From contig CAVRBO010000001.1 of NCBI GenBank assembly GCA_963719285.1, positions 1,612,001 through 1,676,000 on the forward strand: 64,000 nucleotides of DNA, given 5' to 3'. A program made the position numbers and the translations under genes. The notes beneath the pieces are model-generated. The model was not told where the DNA came from, made no database searches, and saw only the letters and a program-made list of their open reading frames with translations. This document shows positions 26,459-35,214 of this stretch, one piece after another (within the stretch, counting starts at the first letter, position 1; every line of letters begins with the position of its first letter). Source of the DNA: C-114 sp963719285. GTDB lineage: Bacteria > Chloroflexota > Limnocylindria > Limnocylindrales > CSP1-4.

Positions 26459-29400
26459 TGGCGACCCGCGAGCCGGCCGGATCCGGGCGCTACCTCATCG
26501 CGCTCGAGCAGTGCGGCCTCGAGCTCCAGGCCCCGCACATGCGGACGAGGACCAAGCGACGGATCGAGACGTCCGACGTCGACGTGGCGACGCTGCCGAG
26601 CGACAGCCTCCGATTCACCGGCTGGGACCCCGAAGCCATGGTGGCCGTCTTCCCCGGCCTGGACCCGGACGCCTCGCACGAGCTCGAGGCGATCTACCTG
26701 TGCGAACGCGACGTGGATCGGACGGTGTCGATGACGTCGCGCGGGCTGGAGCTGCATCCGCCGACCAAGCTCGCCCGGGGAACGGCGACCGTCGTGCGGG
26801 TCGCGGTCCCGTCCGGCGCGTTCGCGGAGGGCACCCTCGAGGTGCGCGTCGAGCGTATCGCCGGGCCGGACGTCGCGATGTCCGAGCTGCGACTCTTCTC
26901 GTCCGTTCCTCCGGCGCCGGTCCTCACGGTCGTCGGCAATTCGCGCGGTGGACTCATCGGCACGCTCGCGTCGGCGGACTACACGGGCGTCGCCGACACA
27001 GCGGTGCGCGTCACCGGTGACGCCGGGGCCTTCGACGTTCGGACCGACCCCGCCGGGGTCTTCCGCGTCCCGTTGCGCCAGGGCCTGTCCATCGGACAGC
27101 ACGGCACGGTGACGGTCACGGCCGGCGCGGGGGCGACTTCGACCGAGCTGTCCGTGGACACCCGGCACATCGCGCGCGGACTGCGCGAGCTCCCGCCCGA
27201 GCCCGACCGTCTCGACCTCGGCGGCGCGTGGGCGTTCACCGGCGGGCCGTACGGTGGTCCCGGTTCCTCGATCGCGGATGCGGTCGCGACGCGCGTCCCC
27301 GGGCACATCGTCTACGACGGGCTCGTCCCGGTGGACGGCGTCGCCACGTTCCACCGGTCGCTCGAGGTGCCGGCCGCATGGTCGGGCCGGGCCGTGTTCC
27401 TGCGCTGCGACGGCGCGTACGGCCGGGCCGAGGTGTACGTCAACGGCTCGCTCGCCGGCGTCCACGGCGGCGGCGCGACGTCCTTCGACATCGACATCAC
27501 CGCGTTCCTGCGGCCGGCCGGGAATGCCCTGGCGATCACCCTGACCGAGTTCACGCCGTATGCCGTCCTGGACGACATGAGCTGGTACGCCCACATGTCC
27601 CTGCTCGGGATCTGGCGCGACATCTGCCTCTTCTCGACCCCCGAGGTCCATCTCGGCCAGCTCGACCTCGACCCCGACTGGGATCCCGGCCACGGCACCG
27701 GGACGCTCGGCTTCGGGGTGGACGTCATCAACCTCGGCCGGGATGCCCGGAGCTACGACCTGGACGTCACGGTCAGCGACGGGGCCGGCGACGTGGTCCA
27801 CCGGTCGAGCCGGCGCGGGTCGATCGGCGGCGCGGCGAGCGAGCGCCTGGCGTTCGTCACCGAGCCGCTGGCCGTCGATCCGTGGTCGGCCGAAGAGCCC
27901 CGCCTGTACGACCTGGAGGTGGTCGTGCGTGGAGATGGCGGGACGGCGCAGGCGTACCGCCGTCGGATCGGATTCCGGCGGGTCGAGGCGCGGGGCGACC
28001 AGCTGCTCGTCAACGGGGCGCCGATCCGCATCCGGGGCGTCAACCGGCACGACTCCCGGATCCTCAAGGGCCGGGCCCTCTCGGCCGAGGACATGCGCGA
28101 GGACGTGGTCAACCTGCATCGGGCGAACGTCAACGTCATCCGGACCTCGCACTACCCGCCCAGCCCGCACCTCCTCGACGTCTGCGACGAAGTCGGCATG
28201 TTCGTGTTCGAGCAGCCGCCCATCTGCTTCTCGGGCGGCTTCGACGACCATCACTGGACCCGCACGAACGAGGCGGCGCAGCTGATCCCGTACCTGCTGG
28301 ATGTGACGGCCGAGACCGTGATGCGCGACAGGGGGCGCTGCTCGGTCATCGTCTGGGACCTCGGCAACGAGAGCCGCTGGGGCCCCGCGTTCGATGCGCA
28401 GCTGGCCCTCGTGCGGTCGATGGACCCGAGCCGTCCGACCACCTTCTCGTTCGACCTGAACGAGCTGGGCGACGAGAACGCGCTCGTGCGCAAGCCTGCC
28501 CCGGAGCGACCCGACATCCGGAGCTACCACTACCCGGGCTGGGATCGGACGTGGCAGGAGGACCTCGAGTGGCTCGGCTCGTATGACCAGCCGGTCGTCC
28601 TGGACGAGTACGCGCCGTTGTTCGCACCGTGCCTCCGCGGACCCGGCGAAGGCTACGGCCTCGCGATCGACCCGGGGATCCGCGACTACTGGGGAGCGGG
28701 CTACAAGCCGTTCATGGAGGCCGCGCTCCAGGACCGGGGCGTCATCGGCGGGCTGATCTGGGGCGGCTTCGGGGAGGTCTTCGCCATCCCGCTCGACCTC
28801 ACGATCGGCGAAGGCCCGTGGGCCCATCTCCCGGTCACCGACTACGTGCGGACCCGTGACCACTACCCGGCCGAACCCGGCGTGTTCCGCCGGGGGGATG
28901 GCGACTGGGGCATCTTCGACGCGTGGAACCGGCCCAGGCCGGAGCTGTGGCACGTCCACAAGATGTACTCGCCGATCGCGATCTCCGCGGCCGACTTCGA
29001 CGAGGCGGGCGACCGGCTCGAGCTGGCGGTGGTCAACCGCTACTCGCATCGGTCGTTCGCCGGGCTCGACGTCCGGGTGACCGGCGGGGAGGCGGACGGC
29101 GACGTCGCGCTGACGGCGCGGCCGGGCGAGACGGCCCATCTTGCGCTGCGTCGGGAGCCGGGCTCCGAGGTCGTCCGGGTCGAGTTCCGGCATCCCGAGG
29201 GCTGGCTGGTGGATGGGTACGAGTGGCCCTGGCCCGGAGCGAGTGCCCCGGCGGCGGGTGTGATGGAGCGCGCCGAGGAGCTCGAGCTCGACCTGTCCGA
29301 GCCGGGGACGCTGGCCGTCTCCAGCAACGGCAAACCGTGGCTCCGGGGCTGGCCGGAGTTCCACGTCCTGGACGTCGACATGCCCCACATCCCGGTCCCC

Positions 29401-30030
29401 TGCCCGAAGACCGACGGCGGCGAGGTCGTCGCCCTCGGGCGCGATGGAGCGCGCGCGCCGCTCGCGAGCCGGGACTGGCGGGGATCCATCTCCGCCCGCA
29501 TCGAGGGACGGACCGTCGCCTTCGAGTACGAGTGCACCTACGTCGGCTCCCGTGCCTTCAACGCCAAGGAGGTCGGCCTGACCGTGCGGCCCGCGCGCGA
29601 GTTGACCGACCTGTGGTGGCGCCGCGTCGGGGAGTGGAGCCTCTATCCGGATGACCATATCGGCCGGACCTCGGGCTACGCGGCGGGGACCCCGGGCTCG
29701 AACTCGACCCTCGATCCCGCCCCCACCTGGGAGCAGGACGCGACCGCCGCGGGGAGCAACGACTATCGCAGCGTCAAGCGGGCGATCCTCGTCGCCGGGG
29801 CGACGGACGGCCGGCGATCCCTCACGGTGCTGTCGTCGGGGACCCAGCATGCCCGGGCGGAACTGGCCGATGGATCGCCCGTCCTGCACGTGCTCGACTG
29901 GTACGGCGGGGTGCGGACCCTCGACGGCAACCACCCCATCTGGTCGGCCTATCTCGGGTCGGGCCTGGCCATCGCGCCGGGCACCACGCTGCGGGGCCGG
30001 ATCGTCCTGGCGGCGGGCGACCTCCCCTGA
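26458..30030 (+). CDS. Large GH2-family beta-glycosidase
   Basis: A 1190-residue protein whose ATG shares one base with the preceding stop (TGATG). Residues 1-240 form an unassigned N-terminal beta-rich region. The GH2 core follows: the sugar-binding domain with FHRSLEVPAAWSGRAVF, an Ig-like domain, then GVNRHDSRILKGRALSAEDM and NVIRTSHYPPSPHLLDVCDE. The acid/base is E638 in WDLGNESRWG and the nucleophile is probably E717 in QPVVLDEYAPLF. About 350 C-terminal residues form further beta domains. Activity could be beta-galactosidase, -glucuronidase, -mannosidase or arabinosidase; motifs alone do not decide. There is no signal peptide, so it is probably intracellular. Confidence 0.9.
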   Translation: MATREPAGSGRYLIALEQCGLELQAPHMRTRTKRRIETSDVDVATLPSDSLRFTGWDPEAMVAVFPGLDPDASHELEAIYLCERDVDRTVSMTSRGLELHPPTKLARGTATVVRVAVPSGAFAEGTLEVRVERIAGPDVAMSELRLFSSVPPAPVLTVVGNSRGGLIGTLASADYTGVADTAVRVTGDAGAFDVRTDPAGVFRVPLRQGLSIGQHGTVTVTAGAGATSTELSVDTRHIARGLRELPPEPDRLDLGGAWAFTGGPYGGPGSSIADAVATRVPGHIVYDGLVPVDGVATFHRSLEVPAAWSGRAVFLRCDGAYGRAEVYVNGSLAGVHGGGATSFDIDITAFLRPAGNALAITLTEFTPYAVLDDMSWYAHMSLLGIWRDICLFSTPEVHLGQLDLDPDWDPGHGTGTLGFGVDVINLGRDARSYDLDVTVSDGAGDVVHRSSRRGSIGGAASERLAFVTEPLAVDPWSAEEPRLYDLEVVVRGDGGTAQAYRRRIGFRRVEARGDQLLVNGAPIRIRGVNRHDSRILKGRALSAEDMREDVVNLHRANVNVIRTSHYPPSPHLLDVCDEVGMFVFEQPPICFSGGFDDHHWTRTNEAAQLIPYLLDVTAETVMRDRGRCSVIVWDLGNESRWGPAFDAQLALVRSMDPSRPTTFSFDLNELGDENALVRKPAPERPDIRSYHYPGWDRTWQEDLEWLGSYDQPVVLDEYAPLFAPCLRGPGEGYGLAIDPGIRDYWGAGYKPFMEAALQDRGVIGGLIWGGFGEVFAIPLDLTIGEGPWAHLPVTDYVRTRDHYPAEPGVFRRGDGDWGIFDAWNRPRPELWHVHKMYSPIAISAADFDEAGDRLELAVVNRYSHRSFAGLDVRVTGGEADGDVALTARPGETAHLALRREPGSEVVRVEFRHPEGWLVDGYEWPWPGASAPAAGVMERAEELELDLSEPGTLAVSSNGKPWLRGWPEFHVLDVDMPHIPVPCPKTDGGEVVALGRDGARAPLASRDWRGSISARIEGRTVAFEYECTYVGSRAFNAKEVGLTVRPARELTDLWWRRVGEWSLYPDDHIGRTSGYAAGTPGSNSTLDPAPTWEQDATAAGSNDYRSVKRAILVAGATDGRRSLTVLSSGTQHARAELADGSPVLHVLDWYGGVRTLDGNHPIWSAYLGSGLAIAPGTTLRGRIVLAAGDLP

Positions 30031-30045
30031 CCCGCCCGGAGCCCG

Positions 30046-30924
30046 TCAGGACATCGGCACCGAGATGTCGGGCGACAGGTCCCTGAACTCGCGCAGGGCG
30101 ATGCCCTTCTGACGACCGGCCGCCCGCTCGAGGGAGAGCGACGCATATCGCGTGGCGAGATGGAGCCGCTCCTCGAGCGGACGGCCGGCCAGGTCCGCCC
30201 AGATGTAAGCGGCCGCGAACAGGTCGCCGGCGCCGGTCGTGTCACCGATGTCGGCCGGCGGCGCGGCGACGGTCGTCGTCCGTCCATCGGGTTCGACCGC
30301 GCTGACACCGGCCGGCCCACGGGTCACGACGACGGTCGTCCCCAGGGCGGCCAGGCGGCCGGCCGCGTCCGGAACATCGGCACGGCCGGTGAGTCCGCGG
30401 ACCTCGCGCTCGTTCAGGATCAGTGCGCGGACGCCGGTGAGCGAGGACGGCAGTCGCCCGGCCATCGCCCCCACCTCCGGGTCGCCCACGACGGCGTACA
30501 CCGCGGGATGCGCCGGCACGAGCGATGCCGACGGGAGGTCGACGACGATGGCCCGCGCCGTCACCCCGGCCAGGGTCTCGAGATCGATCGTCGGCGGCGG
30601 GCTCACCGTGATGAAGGCGCGCTCGCCGTCGGCCGGCAGCGCGACCGAGACCGGGGTGACCTCGGAGTCTCGCCCGAGCCAGGTCAGGCCCGCATCGGCC
30701 ATCAGCTCGCCCAGCAGCCGCCCGGCCGGGTCACGCCCGATCGGGGCACAGATGACGGCCCGGAGTTCCAGGCGCCCGAGGGCGTAGGCGACGTTCGCGA
30801 TGCCGCCCGGGACGATGACCAGGCGCTCGGCGAGCTGCTCCTGGCCCGGGACCGGCAGGGCCGGGAGGCCCAGGAAGATCAGATCGAGGAACGGGTCGCC
30901 GACGCAGGCGACATCGACATTCAC
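30046..30924 (-). CDS. PfkB-family carbohydrate kinase
   Basis: A 292-residue ribokinase-fold kinase. The first signature region includes VPGGIANVAYALGRLELRA, and the ATP/anion-hole signature is ADIGDTTGAGDLFAAAYIWA with the catalytic Asp in GAGD. In this context likely substrates are 2-keto-3-deoxygluconate, fructose or another island product. It is convergent with the GH2 gene (15-bp gap) and divergent from the HutC-type regulator, which probably controls it. A GCAT-ACA-ATGC inverted repeat at about 30958-30968 in the shared upstream region is a possible operator. Confidence 0.9.
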   Translation of the reverse strand: MNVDVACVGDPFLDLIFLGLPALPVPGQEQLAERLVIVPGGIANVAYALGRLELRAVICAPIGRDPAGRLLGELMADAGLTWLGRDSEVTPVSVALPADGERAFITVSPPPTIDLETLAGVTARAIVVDLPSASLVPAHPAVYAVVGDPEVGAMAGRLPSSLTGVRALILNEREVRGLTGRADVPDAAGRLAALGTTVVVTRGPAGVSAVEPDGRTTTVAAPPADIGDTTGAGDLFAAAYIWADLAGRPLEERLHLATRYASLSLERAAGRQKGIALREFRDLSPDISVPMS

Positions 30925-31085
30925 GCGCGCGACAGGTCGAGCCGGGCCGTTTCGAGCGCATACAATGCGGTCTCGTCGTATCGAGCGCCCGTCGGGTCGG
31001 CGGCGCCTGCCCGGTGGGGGGCGGCGCTGCGGGATCTCCCATCATCGGGCACGGCGAGCGTCATGTGGGCGAGCGTGAACGACCG

Positions 31086-31880
31086 ATGAACCAGCGTCAA
31101 GACGCGGCCGAGTCCCCCGACACCGGACGCATGGACGTCCACGGCGAGGATCTGCCCTCCGTCCAGGTCCTGCGCCGGATCGAGGCCGACATCCGCACGG
31201 GCCGACTCCTGCCGGGGAGCCGCCTCGCGCCGGAGCGCGAGCTTGGCGCCCGCCTCGGAGTGGCCCGCAACACCCTCCGGCGAGCCCTGTCCACGCTCGG
31301 CTCGAAGGGTCTCATCCAGGCTCGGGGCCGAGGCGGCTGGGTGGTCGTGGGGCCCGGCGTCACGGAACGGATCGAAGGGCCACCGAGCCTCACGGAGTGG
31401 GCGGCCCGCCACGGGTACATGGTGACCAGTGACGTCCTCGTGGCACGCGCGAGGGCGGCCACCCCGGATGAGGCGTCGGACCTGCGGGTCGTCACGACCT
31501 CGAAGGTGTTCGAGCTGGAGCGCGTCCGCTACATCGAGGGCGTCCCGATCTCGCTGGACCATTCGGTCCTCCACCCGCGCCTCATCGCGTCCGTGGCCGG
31601 GGTGGACTTCGCGAGCCGGTCGCTGTACGGCACGATCCGCGAACGGGCCGGCCTCATCCCGAGCCGGGCCGAGGTCGTGGTCCGGGCGGTGCCCGCGACG
31701 GAGCGCACCGCCTCGCTGCTGACCGTCGCCCCGGGAGACCCGCTGCTCGAGCTTGACGAGATGACGTTCGATCAGTACGACGAGCCGTTCGAGACGGCTC
31801 GACTGCTCAACCGCGGGGACCGGTACGCGTTCGCGACCACGCTCAGCGCCGGGGTCGGCCAGGCCCGTCTCGCCCTGTAG
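31086..31880 (+). CDS. GntR-family transcriptional regulator, HutC/UTRA type
   Basis: A 264-residue regulator with a winged-helix N-terminus (LRRIEADIRTGRLLPGSRL, then ELGARLGVARNTLRRALSTL) and a UTRA effector domain from about residue 100 (VFELERVRYIEGVPISLDHS, PLLELDEMTFDQYDEPFETA). UTRA domains bind small sugars, sugar phosphates or related ligands. It lies between the divergent kinase gene and the GH4 gene, whose promoter element begins 65 bp downstream of this stop. It is a reasonable but unproven candidate for the protein that binds the 49-bp elements. ATG 31086 was chosen; an in-frame ATG at about 31131 is the alternative. Confidence 0.9.
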   Translation: MNQRQDAAESPDTGRMDVHGEDLPSVQVLRRIEADIRTGRLLPGSRLAPERELGARLGVARNTLRRALSTLGSKGLIQARGRGGWVVVGPGVTERIEGPPSLTEWAARHGYMVTSDVLVARARAATPDEASDLRVVTTSKVFELERVRYIEGVPISLDHSVLHPRLIASVAGVDFASRSLYGTIRERAGLIPSRAEVVVRAVPATERTASLLTVAPGDPLLELDEMTFDQYDEPFETARLLNRGDRYAFATTLSAGVGQARLAL

Positions 31881-31945
31881 CGGGTCCCGGCCCGCACGCT
31901 CGGTTGGCGGTCGCATGGATGCCCGGCACGGGCCACGGCCGTTAT

Positions 31946-31994
31946 GGTTCAATTTTGGTCCTTGACCCAAGCGGTTCAGATTTGGTTCAATCGC
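31946..31994 (+). promoter_or_regulatory. Promoter/operator of the GH4 gene, shared with the sugar transporter operon
   Basis: Two direct repeats, GGTTCAATTTTGGTC (31946) and GGTTCAGATTTGGTTCAA (31973), are 27 bp apart. TTGACC (31962-31967) and TTCAAT (31986-31991), separated by 18 bp, make plausible -35 and -10 boxes. The ATG of the GH4 gene follows 7 bases after the -10 box with no ribosome-binding site, so a leaderless mRNA is likely. Positions 31972-31994 are identical to the reverse complement of 20802-20824. Confidence 0.72.
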
Positions 31995-31998
31995 GTCC

Positions 31999-33345
31999 AT
32001 GAAGTTGACCCTGATCGGCGCCGGTGGGTTTCGCACCCCGGTGATGTATCGAGCCCTCGCCTCGGGCGAGGTCGCGACCCGTTACGACGAGGTCGCCTTC
32101 TACGACATCGACCAGGCCCGCCTCGACCGGATCGGCTGCGTCCTGGACGGCATCTCCGAGGAGCTCGGGGTGACCGTCCCGGTCACGCGGACGACCCGCC
32201 TCGAGGCGGCCGTCGACGGTGCGGACGTGGTCTACTGCGCCGTCCGCGCCGGGGGCATGGCCGGACGGGTGCTCGATGAGACCGCCGCGCTCGCCCAGGG
32301 CGTGATCGGACAGGAGACCACGGGTCCCGGTGGCCTCACGTTCGCATTGCGGACGGTCCCGATCGTCACGGGGATCGCGGAGGTGGTCGCCCGTCGCGCG
32401 CCGGACGCGCTGTTCGTGAACTTCACGAACCCGGTCGGGCTCGTGACCGAGGCCGTCCGCCGCGTCCTCGGGGACCGGGTGATCGGGATCTGCGATGCGC
32501 CGCTCGACCTGTGCAAGCGGGTCGCCGGGGCGCTCGGCCAGCCGGCCGGCGATCTGTGGTTCGACTACTTCGGGATCAATCACCTCGGCTGGCTTCGGGG
32601 CGTGCTCCACGGAGGCCGCGACGTCCTGCCGGGGCTGCTCGCCGACCCGGATCGTCTCGAGACATTCGAAGAGGGCCGCCTGTTCGGGGCCGACTGGCTG
32701 CGATCGGTGGGGATGATCCCGAACGAATACCTGTACTACTACTACTTCAATGCCGAGGCGCTCGAGGCGATGCAGTCCGGGCGCATCCGGTCCTCCTTCC
32801 TCGCGAAGCAGCAGGCGGCCTTCTACGCGGGACATGGGTCGCCGGTCGAGGCCCTCCGCGACTGGAAGCGGACCCACGCCGACCGTGAGGCGCACTACAT
32901 GGAGGAGGCCTGGACCGGACGCGAGGACGACATGGCCGGGATCGTCGCCGCGCGCGGTGCGGGCGACTATGGGCGGCTCGCCCTGGACCTCGTCGACGCC
33001 CTGCACGGCGACGGCCAGCGGGTCATGATCCTGGACGTTCCGAACCGGTCCAGCCTGCCGTTCCTCGACGAGGAGGCCATCGTGGAGGTCCCCTGCGTCC
33101 TGGGCCGGGGCGGGATCGTCCCGGTGGCGATCGGGAGCGTCCCGCTGGACGCACAGGGGCTGATCCTGTCGGTCCGGGCGGCCGAGCGGGCGGCGATCGA
33201 GGCGGCCTTGTCCGGCTCCCGGGCGATGGCGATCAAGGCCCTCGCCCTCCACCCCCTCGTCCCGTCGGTCGATGTCGCGGGACGGATCCTCGACGGCTAC
33301 CTTGCGGGCCAGCCCGCACTCGTGGAACGGTTCGGCGCGGCCTGA
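31999..33345 (+). CDS. GH4-family NAD-dependent glycosidase
   Basis: A 448-residue protein of glycoside hydrolase family 4, which cleaves glycosides by an NAD- and metal-dependent oxidation/elimination route. The Rossmann start is MKLTLIGAGGFRTPVMYRAL. The GH4 landmarks VNFTNPVGLVTEAV, VIGICDAPLDLCKRV and FGINHLGWLRGV supply the metal-binding Cys and His. The sequence is closest in style to 6-phospho-beta-glucosidases, but no PTS transporter is present here. A non-phosphorylated substrate such as a beta-glucoside, galacturonide or rhamnosyl unit may be used. It appears leaderless and is probably co-transcribed with the PHP gene, 1 bp downstream. Confidence 0.9.
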   Translation: MKLTLIGAGGFRTPVMYRALASGEVATRYDEVAFYDIDQARLDRIGCVLDGISEELGVTVPVTRTTRLEAAVDGADVVYCAVRAGGMAGRVLDETAALAQGVIGQETTGPGGLTFALRTVPIVTGIAEVVARRAPDALFVNFTNPVGLVTEAVRRVLGDRVIGICDAPLDLCKRVAGALGQPAGDLWFDYFGINHLGWLRGVLHGGRDVLPGLLADPDRLETFEEGRLFGADWLRSVGMIPNEYLYYYYFNAEALEAMQSGRIRSSFLAKQQAAFYAGHGSPVEALRDWKRTHADREAHYMEEAWTGREDDMAGIVAARGAGDYGRLALDLVDALHGDGQRVMILDVPNRSSLPFLDEEAIVEVPCVLGRGGIVPVAIGSVPLDAQGLILSVRAAERAAIEAALSGSRAMAIKALALHPLVPSVDVAGRILDGYLAGQPALVERFGAA

Positions 33346-33346
33346 C

Positions 33347-34759
33347 GTGGCTGGTGCTGTCGTGCCCCTGCTCGACCATAGCGGACGGTGGACGCACCGC
33401 GATCGTCAGCGACACCACCGCTTCGAGATCCACGTTCCGGACCACGCCGCGGAACTCCGGATCGGGCTCCGGTGGGGCCCGACCGACTTGGGGTCCGAGC
33501 ACGAGGCGAACGTGCTCTCGATGTCCCTCTTCGATCCCGACGGCTTCCGAGGCACGGCGGCACATCGCGCCGAAGAGATGCGGATCGGCGAGTCGATCGC
33601 GAGTCCGGGGTTCCTCGCGGGGCCGCTCCCCTCGGGAACATGGTCGATCGTCATCTCCCCCAGTGAGATCCTCAACGACGGGACGGAGACGGGCTACCTC
33701 GACTATCACGTCGAGGCGAGTGCGACGCTCGCGGCTCCCGGCACGCAACGTCCGGCGCCGGCCAAAGCATCGGTCGTGGCGAACGCACCACCGAAGGCGG
33801 ACGGTCCGCGGTGGTACCGGGGTGACCTCCACTCGCACACGGTGCACAGCGACGGCGAGATCACGGTCGAGGATCGGGTCCGGGGCGCCGTGGAGCGAGG
33901 CCAGGACTTCCTGGCCATCACCGATCACAACACGGTCAGCCACCATCGCGAGCAGGATCACTGGCCGGACACGATCACCCCGATCCGGGGCAGCGAGGTC
34001 ACGACCTTCAACGGGCACCTCAACTGCTTCGGGCTCGGCGAGGCGATCGAGTGGTACGACGTCACGCGCGGCGGTGGCCCCGCCCGGATCGTCGAGCGGG
34101 CCCATCGCCAGGGTGCCCTCATCTCGATCAACCATCCAAGTGCGTTCGGTAATCCGTGGTGCTCGGGCTGCCACTGGGACTACGCGCTGGTCGACTACGC
34201 GACGATCGACGCGATCGAGGTCTGGAACGGCCGGTGGAGGATGCCGGAGTCGGACAACAACGGGGCGCTCGCCCTCTGGACGGACCTGCTCGACGCGGGC
34301 TTCCGGCCGACCGCCGTGTCGGGGACGGACAGCCACTCCGCGGAGGAGGACGAGTACATCGCGCTGCCCATGAACCACGTGTACGCCGACGATCGCAGCG
34401 AAGCATCCATCCTCGACGGCATCCGGCGCGGGCACGTGTTCCTGTCCTCCGGGCCGATCGTGTCCTTCCGGGCCCGGGGGTCGGACGGCGCCGACGTCGT
34501 CCTGCCCGGCGAGCGACTTCCGGCCGACGGGACGTTCGACCTCACGGTCGACGTCGGGGAGGTTCTGGCGCCCGCCACGCTGTGGTACGCCACGTCGGGT
34601 TCGGTGACTCCGCTCGGGGCGTGCAGGCCGGGAACCACCCATCTCGTCATCGAGGGTCTGGTCGCGAAGACGTGGTGGCGCCTCGACGTGCGCGAGGGGG
34701 ACGCGCCCAACGGCGATGTGCTCGCGCTCACGAATCCGGTGTACGTGGCGGCGGGATAG
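33347..34759 (+). CDS. PHP-domain metallohydrolase (CehA/McbA type)
   Basis: A 470-residue protein. The N-terminal 150 residues form a beta-rich domain (HHRFEIHVPDHAAELRIGL, then SGTWSIVI). The PHP metal centre follows: RGDLHSHTVHSDGEI, FLAITDHNTVSHH, ALISINHPSAFGNPW and SGTDSHSAEEDEY give the usual His/Asp/Glu ligands for a di- or trinuclear site. PHP proteins of this class hydrolyse phosphoesters or carbamate esters. The GTG at 33347, one base after the GH4 stop, was chosen by spacing; GTG 33362 is an alternative. The link to GH4 suggests processing of a decorated sugar, but the substrate is unknown. Confidence 0.85.
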   Translation: MAGAVVPLLDHSGRWTHRDRQRHHRFEIHVPDHAAELRIGLRWGPTDLGSEHEANVLSMSLFDPDGFRGTAAHRAEEMRIGESIASPGFLAGPLPSGTWSIVISPSEILNDGTETGYLDYHVEASATLAAPGTQRPAPAKASVVANAPPKADGPRWYRGDLHSHTVHSDGEITVEDRVRGAVERGQDFLAITDHNTVSHHREQDHWPDTITPIRGSEVTTFNGHLNCFGLGEAIEWYDVTRGGGPARIVERAHRQGALISINHPSAFGNPWCSGCHWDYALVDYATIDAIEVWNGRWRMPESDNNGALALWTDLLDAGFRPTAVSGTDSHSAEEDEYIALPMNHVYADDRSEASILDGIRRGHVFLSSGPIVSFRARGSDGADVVLPGERLPADGTFDLTVDVGEVLAPATLWYATSGSVTPLGACRPGTTHLVIEGLVAKTWWRLDVREGDAPNGDVLALTNPVYVAAG

Positions 34760-35214
34760 GCGCGCGATCGGCGACGGGCGCGAGGACGCCCCGGCGACCG
34801 CGATCGTCGGGCCGGGGCATCCGCCTGCGATCGACCGCGTTACGGGCTCGCGATCGGCGACGCCGACGGCGTCGGTGGAACCGGCTCGATGTGGATCGCG
34901 CGAGCGCTTCCTGGGCGGCGTCCTCGGCGCGATCCACGTCGCACAGGACGAGCCGCGCCGCGCTGTAGAGGTTCGACGCCGGGGCGTCGAGACCCGCGTC
35001 GGCCTTCGCGATTGGCGCGATACCGCGTCTACGTCCGTGCCCGGAACCGGTGCGTCGCCAGGTCGGTCCGGTCCGGTCCGCCCCAGTGGGGTGCTGTGCC
35101 CATAACGCCGCCCGGGGTCCTTCGTTAGTAGGAAGGTCCGGCCAGAGACCCGAAGCGCTCATCCCTCATCTTCCACCGCCGACACCACCGGACACCCGAA
35201 GGAGTCCCGACTTG
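34760..35214. other. Non-coding or decayed region before the Thr/Ser-rich protein
   Basis: No convincing intact gene lies in these 455 bp. On the minus strand around 34900-34990 the translation SAARLVLCDVDRAEDAAQEA looks protein-like. A different frame then gives a C-terminus of the kind PPTPSASPIASP, so a small decayed gene is possible. Evidence is weak. Confidence 0.3.

Noticed and set aside
26260..29934. A 1224-codon open frame on the minus strand
   Set aside because: It is antisense to the GH2 gene, whose sense translation has clear catalytic motifs; the antisense product is low in hydrophobic structure and unlike any family.
24772..30030. A single 1752-codon frame covering the dehydrogenase, lyase and GH2 region
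   Set aside because: Only the part from 26458 is real GH2; the upstream part is an out-of-frame reading of the dehydrogenase and second lyase genes that happens to lack stops.
34728..35162. ECF sigma factor-like fragment (DRAEDAAQEAL on the minus strand)
   Set aside because: The resemblance is limited to about a dozen residues, and no region 4 helix-turn-helix follows; it is listed only as a possible decayed gene.
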